From NCBI GenBank assembly GCA_025403435.1, contig CM046330.1, positions 26,661,507 to 26,725,506 of the forward strand: DNA of 64,000 bases, written 5' to 3'. The number at the start of each line of letters is the position of its first letter. Positions within the stretch are counted from its first letter, which is position 1. Source of the DNA: Artocarpus heterophyllus (Eukaryota > Streptophyta > Magnoliopsida > Rosales > Moraceae). A program made the translations under genes and the position numbers. This document shows positions 57,171 through 64,000 of this stretch, in pieces. The notes beneath the pieces are model-generated. The model ran no database searches and had not been told where the DNA came from. It saw nothing but the letters and a program-made list of their open reading frames with translations.

Positions 57171-57187
57171 CCCTCCTTCTAGCGCCA
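57171..57187 (-). promoter_or_regulatory. Element D primer-binding site, not initiator-Met
   Basis: Three bases from the 5' LTR the element strand reads TGGCGCTAGAAGGAGGG. It starts with the TGG that pairs with a tRNA CCA end but does not match the initiator-Met site used by A, B and C. I could not assign the tRNA with confidence. Confidence 0.65.
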
Positions 57188-57190
57188 AAA

Positions 57191-57814
57191 TGTTGATGCT
57201 TACTGCTGTCTGGCGTCGGATCAACACCCACGTGTGACTGAACACGTTCTGACCTCCTCTTAAGCTCGCCCCTGGCTGGGAGTGTGTACCTGCGAGAGGG
57301 ATGATTAGGAGAGATGGTATTAGTCAATAGACAAGGGCTCTCTGATGCTCAAGGCAAGTATTGCTCGGCAGAGGTCGGCAGCTAATTAGGTGTGAGAAAG
57401 TCTCTCTCTCTAAAACGTCATAAATGCATCCTATTTATAGACCACCAGCTGGATCGGGTACAAGATGGGTTTTGCCCATTACCCAGGTGTCACATCAAAG
57501 TGTATCAAGCAGTAAGTGACAAGTGTCGCGTCCATTGTCCAATGGATTGGACTCTATCGGACGGCATCACGTTTGCCTGGTGTTGGCCTACAAGGATGGG
57601 TAGTGACGTATTATGATGAATAACGTAGCCCGGCCTGAGCTACTGTACATCCCCGAGGTGGCAGCCTTCTTGGGGGCGTGCCCTCAGATAAATGGAAGGC
57701 ACTTCGGGAAGAAGCATAAGTCGTCGGGTCGGGCGGTATCCTATGTCTGTCGAACTGAGTTGCCGACCACCAAAGTTAGTGTCCTCGGTGGCGGCGCCGA
57801 GTTTACCCTCAACA
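57191..57814 (-). repeat. Element D 5' LTR (624 bp)
   Basis: Same length and ends as the 3' LTR. A minus-strand TATA box CTATAAATAGG lies at 57430-57440, upstream of gag by about 300 bp, and should drive the genomic transcript. Confidence 0.97.
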
Positions 57815-58042
57815 ATTGGTATTTGAAAAATTATAGTTTATAAAAGAAAACGAGGATGAGAATGGTTGTACTGTAGAAAATGGTTCAAAACTACTTGTAC
57901 TTGAGGGAGGTTAAAGATTGAATTTTGGGTGTTTAGGCTGGTTTAAAACCACATCAGTTATTATTTCACTAAACGTCAATTTGAACAGTTTTCATAGTTT
58001 AAAATCACCTCTATGGTTTAGAATCTACGCACCAAACCATAC

Positions 58043-58636
58043 ATTATGCATTTTTAAGGTCAAAAATCATAACTTTAGATAATTTTTAATGATGAAATGT
58101 TACAAGATACAGTGTCATCTGGTTTAAATACCAAAAAAATACGTGTCATTTTTGTTATATCAAACCTAGAAGTTATTTGTTTTGCAGTCCTCCTAAGTAA
58201 TAATCATTCTCCAAAGCTGCAACCGCCCTCTAGGCCTAGCGATTCGCCACGCCACTAGTCTTGCTCTGCGTGAGCGGCGTGCCTATCACCTCGCCACCAT
58301 GCCACCACTTCATGTGCCACTCCGTTCTCAGCGCATGTTAAGTCCGGCCTCCCTTACCTTACCCACTTCGCCTAAGAGGGTCCTACTATGTGATCGACCT
58401 TGTCCGGTTCCACCATCTTGGTGCCTTCTTGTCCAAACTCATAGGTTTCCCTTCATCCCTTTAAGTTGAGATTTTACCAACTTTCTTTCTTTCTTTATTT
58501 TTCTTTTATTTTTTAAGGGAAGCTTTCTTTCTCTTCCTAATTATTAAAACAATCATGTAGGTTGCACATGATTATTATTCAATTTAGTTCTGTTTAAAAC
58601 TGGCGGTAGGGATTTGGAGCTCAATTGTCATTAAAA
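58043..58636. other. Intergenic, no gene
   Basis: AT-rich with a GC-richer block at 58200-58440 containing many CGCC/CACC triplets but no open frame with a domain. A CT-rich run follows at 58480-58540. Confidence 0.5.
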
Positions 58637-59460
58637 TAAGGATTAATTACAAAAATTCCTCCTGAAATATAGCCTTTGTAACACTTTGCCCCCAAACTTC
58701 AAAACATAACGTCCATTCCCCCTGAAGTGTGAACTATTAACCAAAGAGGTCCTTTTGTTAGAATTTTAACTAAAAATTGACAAATAATTATAAAGTTAAA
58801 GGTATTTTAGTAATTGTAGTTATAAAAGTAGCCATAAAAAATTAAAACTATAATAATAAAAATACTCTTTATTGATGACTAAAAACAAAAAAAAAATCAA
58901 TTAAAATAATTATACCATTGGAATTCTTCTTTTGTGATATAGCAAAATTTTCTTCAAAATTTTATTAGTTTTTTTATACCCAAAAAGTATTTTGAAATTT
59001 TAAAAGTTATATATATGAAATGAAAAAGAATATAACGCAAATATACTCAATATGACAAAAAATATAACGGAAAATTTTCAAAGAGAAAAAATTCTAATAG
59101 TATTGATAAAATTTCTTTTATATTTTTTAAGTTTTCATTGGTATTTATACTTTTTAAAACTTCAAAATACTTTTTGACTATGAAAAAAAGTTAAATAAAA
59201 TTTTGGTAGATAAAAAAAAAAAGAAGGATCCAAATAGTAATATATTTTTAATTTTTTTTGTTTTTAATCATCATTATAGTTTTAATTTTTTTGGTTATTT
59301 TTAGAACTAGGATTATCAAATTACCCTTGTTTTTAAAATTGTTTGTCAATTTGCCATTTAAATTCTAATAGAAGGACCATTTTGTTAATAGTTCATATTT
59401 CAGAATAAAAGAATGTTACGTTTTGAAGTTCAAGAGCAAAGTCTTATAAAGGATTAATGC
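58637..59460. mobile_element. Foldback element with long imperfect terminal inverted repeats
   Basis: The left arm (about 58637-58800, including CTTCAAAACATAAC and GAACTATTAACC) matches the reverse complement of the right arm (about 59300-59456, including GTTACGTTTTGAAG and GTTAATAGTTC). Both arms read GGATTAAT at the outer edge. The interior is AT-rich and non-coding. This architecture suits a Mutator-like or other foldback non-autonomous element; the TSD was not determined. Confidence 0.6.
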
Positions 59461-60129
59461 ATAGAGAATTAAAATAAAGTTCCTTGAGATTTTTAGTGTC
59501 ACAAAAATAAAAGTACCATTGATGCCCAATACAAGCTGTTAAAGAATAATACCAGAATGTGTTTCTAAATTAATTAGGGCACGTCTCGTTTAATTTTACT
59601 TAAAAAAGGCTCTATATTGTGACACACATTATATTAAAACATTTTTATGGTTTAGTTGTTATTTTTTTTTTAAGAATGATTTAGTTGTTGACTTTTAATT
59701 ACGCTATCTGGCACCATTTTCGCTCACCTTGTATTGACTCACAAATTATCATGAAAGGTCTTCAGTTTATTATTAAAAAAATTATGGCTTCGTATGATTT
59801 TGTTCTCAGAATTTTTAGAAATATTTTTGCACGTTTTTTGAGGCAAAAATTTTAAAAATACACTCAGCACAATTCCTAAAAATTTCTTATTTTTTTAAAA
59901 AAAAACATTTTCATATATTTTAAAAACAATACTAAATAATCTCTATACATCAGACTTAAATCCAAAACTTTAGTATAGATGGCATAAATTTGAATCGTAA
60001 AAAGAATGAACATTGGAATAAATGACACATCGTTAAAGTTAAAAGGATGCACAAGAACATGTCGTTTGAGCCTTGAGGTATAAAAGAAAAAAAAAGATGC
60101 TGCATGCATCACAACTAGCAAAAGGGGTA
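59461..60129. other. AT-rich intergenic DNA
   Basis: No gene, repeat border or regulatory site is supportable. The frames near 59876-60224 have no domain. Confidence 0.5.
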
Positions 60130-62900
60130 ATTGATAGAGATGCAAAAAAGCAGGCTGGCTTGGCTAGCCTAGCCCATGAATTTTGTGGGCTGGTTACCTC
60201 GGCCCAGCCCACACCATGGGCCAATTTTACGTGGGCCAGGCCGGGCCATGCTATTGGCCTTGAATGGGCTGTTAGACATGATGTTCTAAGGAGTAAAATA
60301 TTGTAATATGTTTTTAAAAATATTTTATTAATAAAGAATTTTTTTATTGTTTATATACCAAATGATGTCCTCGTTATGTTCATATTTGTTTAATATATAA
60401 TCAGCAAATAAAAGTCTAAGACTGTAGTTTTAAACCTTTAAGAATCAGGCATATGATGGACAGATTATGCAGAAGACATAAATCTTCAAGGTGACATTTT
60501 AAATCAAAAGATCTGCAATTAAGGGAACAAAGTTGGGCTCTTTACTCTTGTTAAGATTGTTATGTTATCTACATCTTTAACGGGAGATGTCTTATTTTGG
60601 CCATTAAAGTGGGACTCCGTAAGTAAAAACATTGGTACATTATTAAAGGTGACGATGTATTAGATCGGGACATAAAGTTGAATTGATTTGGATTAGTAAT
60701 TCTATTTGTGCAAATCAATTCACTTTCAACAATCATATATGTTGTATCTTAATCCTGAAATAGATAATGGGCCCATTATCTTCACTTGTGTCTTTTGATG
60801 TACCAAAGGGTGACATTTTGACTTTATGGTGGTACGTATACTGGTACATTAGAGACATGACTCTTGATATCGTAGACCTGTTGTTCATAGATATGGAATT
60901 TATAGCTCTATTTTTAGAGTCAATGATATTCCGTTATATGCATTATCCTACAATTAGAAGATTGAAGCGCTCAATCATTTAGATTCATAGGTGTAATTGA
61001 GTGGTATATTGTCTTTGGATAGTAAATTTTCCAACGGTGAGATAACAGAACATAAGATAAAAAAATCAAAAAGGTAAGACATAATTTATTCTTAAGCTAA
61101 TTATGAATATACTATGGGGATACAACACGTTATGATATGTCATGGACACTTAGTTTATTTGGAGCTTTGTAATTTATATAGTTTGAGAGTGCAACTCTAA
61201 GCTTTTATTAGAGTTGATAATTATAAAATATGTATCTAGGATATCATATTTTATAATTATTGAAGCTTGAATTATATAGGTCCATCAAGTCCCTCTTTAC
61301 TAACTCATAATAAATCCTGTAACTATACAACATACTTTTCCAACAAAGTGGTACTTTATGTTAAATTATTTGATTGACTAAAATTCGATAGGATCAGATA
61401 ATTCATGTCTGTTTATTGGTTAAATTAATTTTGTAAATTAATTCAAGATAAACATGTTGAATTATTGAGATAATATTTATTTTCTATGAGATTATCTAGA
61501 TATGACTATTTTAATTAGATAACTTCTCTATTAGATAATTTGAATTAAAACTGAGGCTCTATCTAAAGAATCTTAGGTGAAAAATAAAAAATTTTCAAGG
61601 ATCAGATTATCACAAGTTTGGCAAGCCAATCTTCTAGTTCAGCTTGCCGATAGAGTAAGTTCGGTAGGCCGATGGATAAGTTCAAACTGTCGATTTAACA
61701 ATAATTTGATTACGCGTTTTAGACGCGATTATAATTAGAAGTTGATCTAAATTTAAATTATTGAGGCCTTATCTAATAATAACTAACCTAGGTCTGATCT
61801 CTATAAATAAGGTGTGAGTTTTCTCAGTTATTTAAATCCATTGAGAAGTTTAGAAAGCGTACTCTAATGTAAGAAACTTTGAAACTCTCTGAGAGTTATT
61901 ATTCACAATCAAGAATCTTTGTTCTAGGTCTTTATAATTGGTTGGAAGGAGGGTCACCGGTGGAAGAGCTGTACGACGTGTGCTCACATACACTCTAATC
62001 ATGGATAAAAAATAATAAAGAAGACTAATTGGTTAAGGCTTTTCTAAAACGTTCTTCTCTTCATTGATTGAGGCTGCTCTTCGGCATACAAAAAGTTAGT
62101 AAGATCTGATTAATTTATGTATATAGCATGTCAAACTTGTGTTTCAGAAAATACTTTAATTTAAAAATTTTAAAATTCTGTTGAGTACTCGTTTTCCAAC
62201 ATGGGCTGGCCCATTCAAGCCTGTCTACGAGTTAGGATGGGTAGGCCTATCTTGGCCCATCATGGGTTTAGATGGGCCAACCCATCTAAGTATGTAATTT
62301 TTTAATTTTTTAATTTTTAACAAATATAAAAGTTTGAATAGTCAATAGAAATATGAAAAGGGATATTTTATTTATGATTGCCTCATTAAAAACTTTTCTA
62401 TAGAAAATCCAATGAGACAATACCTTGGTAAGGAAAAAGAGTATAATTAGGATAATTATGCATAAGATATTTATAAAATTACTAAAAAAATAAAAAAAAT
62501 AAAAAAAATTGCCATGATATGATATATGAGGCCTTTTCTAGAGAAGGTCATACTGCCATACGCAGCCATGTTTAGTCGTAAATGAACATGAAAAATATAA
62601 TTAAATGAATATATATATATATATATAATAAAGCCATAATAGGCTTTCGGTAGGCTAGCCCATAGTGGGCCTATATGGGCCTTATACGTGCCGGGATAGG
62701 CTGACGCATTATAGGCCTAGATGTGCCGGTCCAACCAAACCTAAACCCAACTGACCCATGATTATATGGCCTATGGCTGATAAATATTGACCCAATTCAA
62801 CCCATCAAAATTTATAAACTAGACCATATTTTAAATAGTGACAGATCATACTGGCTCAACCTATTATTGTATCCAGATAGGCTTTGGTCGACCCTTGAGC
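60130..62900. repeat. GGCCCA/TGGGCC-rich degenerate repeat region interrupted by a solo LTR
   Basis: 60150-60268 and 62202-62290, again 62640-62760, are packed with TGGGCC, GGCCCA, TAGCCC and GGGCTAG variants in both orientations. An A-rich segment with an (AT)n run at 62608-62627 lies between. This is typical of some plant DNA-transposon ends, but no clear border or TSD was found. The solo copia LTR at 60270-62201 splits it. Confidence 0.45.
60270..62201 (+). mobile_element. Solo LTR related to copia element B
   Basis: 1,932 bp from TGTTAGACATGATG to CGTTTTCCAACA, flanked by a perfect TSD TGGGC (60265-60269 and 62202-62206). It is plus-oriented and matches the reverse complement of element B's LTRs over much of its length (for example GGCATATGATGGACAGATTATG-like text near 60450, and the AAGAGCTGTACG-type text near 61965). 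A TATA box TATAAATA is at 61802-61809. No internal domain, PBS or second LTR adjoins it, so it is what unequal LTR recombination leaves behind. Substantially diverged from B. Confidence 0.9.

Positions 62901-64000
<1,100 letters not shown>

Larger units (their letters stand above)
47127..57814 (-). mobile_element. Element D: Tat-like Ty3/gypsy retrotransposon with antisense gene
   Basis: Two 624-bp LTRs and a perfect TSD ATTGG (47122-47126 and 57815-57819); 10,688 bp in total. The minus strand carries gag, protease, RT, RNase H, a second RNase H-like domain and integrase. Between integrase and the 3' LTR, about 3.7 kb holds a plus-strand gene. Dual RNase H and an antisense ORF in the 3' region are established hallmarks of the Tat lineage (Retand/Grande/RIRE2-type). 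The LTRs differ at about 21 of 624 positions counted by eye. The primer-binding site is not of initiator-Met type. Confidence 0.95.
47034..58042. mobile_element. MITE-like repeat split by element D
   Basis: The left edge GTTCGTTTGATGCGCAGGTTC (47035 on) and the right edge GAATCTACGCACCAAACCATAC (to 58042) are imperfect inverted repeats once element D and one ATTGG are removed. The remaining ~320 bp is AT-rich and non-coding. Such TTTGGTGCG-type ends are common in plant MITEs, but no TSD was established. Confidence 0.45.

Overview
This window is nuclear DNA of a flowering plant, most likely a eudicot. It is AT-rich and dominated by long terminal repeat (LTR) retrotransposons of the plant Ty3/gypsy lineages (Tekay/Del-like, Tat-like and another chromovirus-like type) and of Ty1/copia. 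The only host gene I can support is at the far right: the first exon of a plastid-targeted diaminopimelate decarboxylase, with a canonical splice donor and the PLP-binding lysine motif. No bacterial genes, CRISPR array, rRNA or tRNA gene was seen. The tRNA-like strings are retrotransposon primer-binding sites.

Layout. 1-1660: decayed sequence resembling a Tekay-type LTR. About 1690-7198: element E, a truncated minus-strand gypsy element (5' LTR, gag, protease, RT/RNase H, cut-off integrase). 7199-12870: AT-rich DNA with a GA tract, a perfect hairpin, a MITE-like element and a 336-bp tandem duplication. 12870-45375: an ~85-bp tandem repeat array split by element A (Tekay-like). A is itself split by copia element B, and B is split by element C (another Tekay-like element). 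45376-47033: AT-rich, no gene. 47127-57814: element D, a complete Tat-like gypsy element with an antisense gene at its 3' end; D sits inside a MITE-like repeat. 58637-59460: a foldback repeat. 60130-62900: a GGCCCA/TGGGCC-rich region carrying a solo copia LTR. 63132-63616: diaminopimelate decarboxylase exon 1, with intron 1 running off the window.

The nested stack can be read from its target-site duplications (TSDs). C (26110-36625) is flanked by ATGCC. B (20833-40078) is flanked by AAGGG. A (13426-44820) is flanked by TATTA/AATTA. D (47127-57814) is flanked by ATTGG, and the solo LTR (60270-62201) by TGGGC. LTR divergence agrees with nesting order: A most diverged, B intermediate, C almost identical (two substitutions and one indel found by eye). 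A, B, C, D and E are all transcribed towards lower coordinates, so their 5' LTRs are on the right.

The most interesting biology is in the accessory coding sequences. D carries an antisense gene with its own TATA box, at least one canonical intron and a poly(A) signal, converging on pol across a run of small hairpins. A carries an extra decayed gag-like reading frame with a long acidic tail between its primer-binding site and gag. B has lost its integrase core at what looks like a microhomology junction and carries clusters of CGGC...GCCG palindromes in its leader and LTRs. Nearly all coding parts of A, B and D hold nonsense codons that fit C-to-T transitions, as expected for methylated, silenced elements. 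C is nearly intact, with one in-frame TGA.
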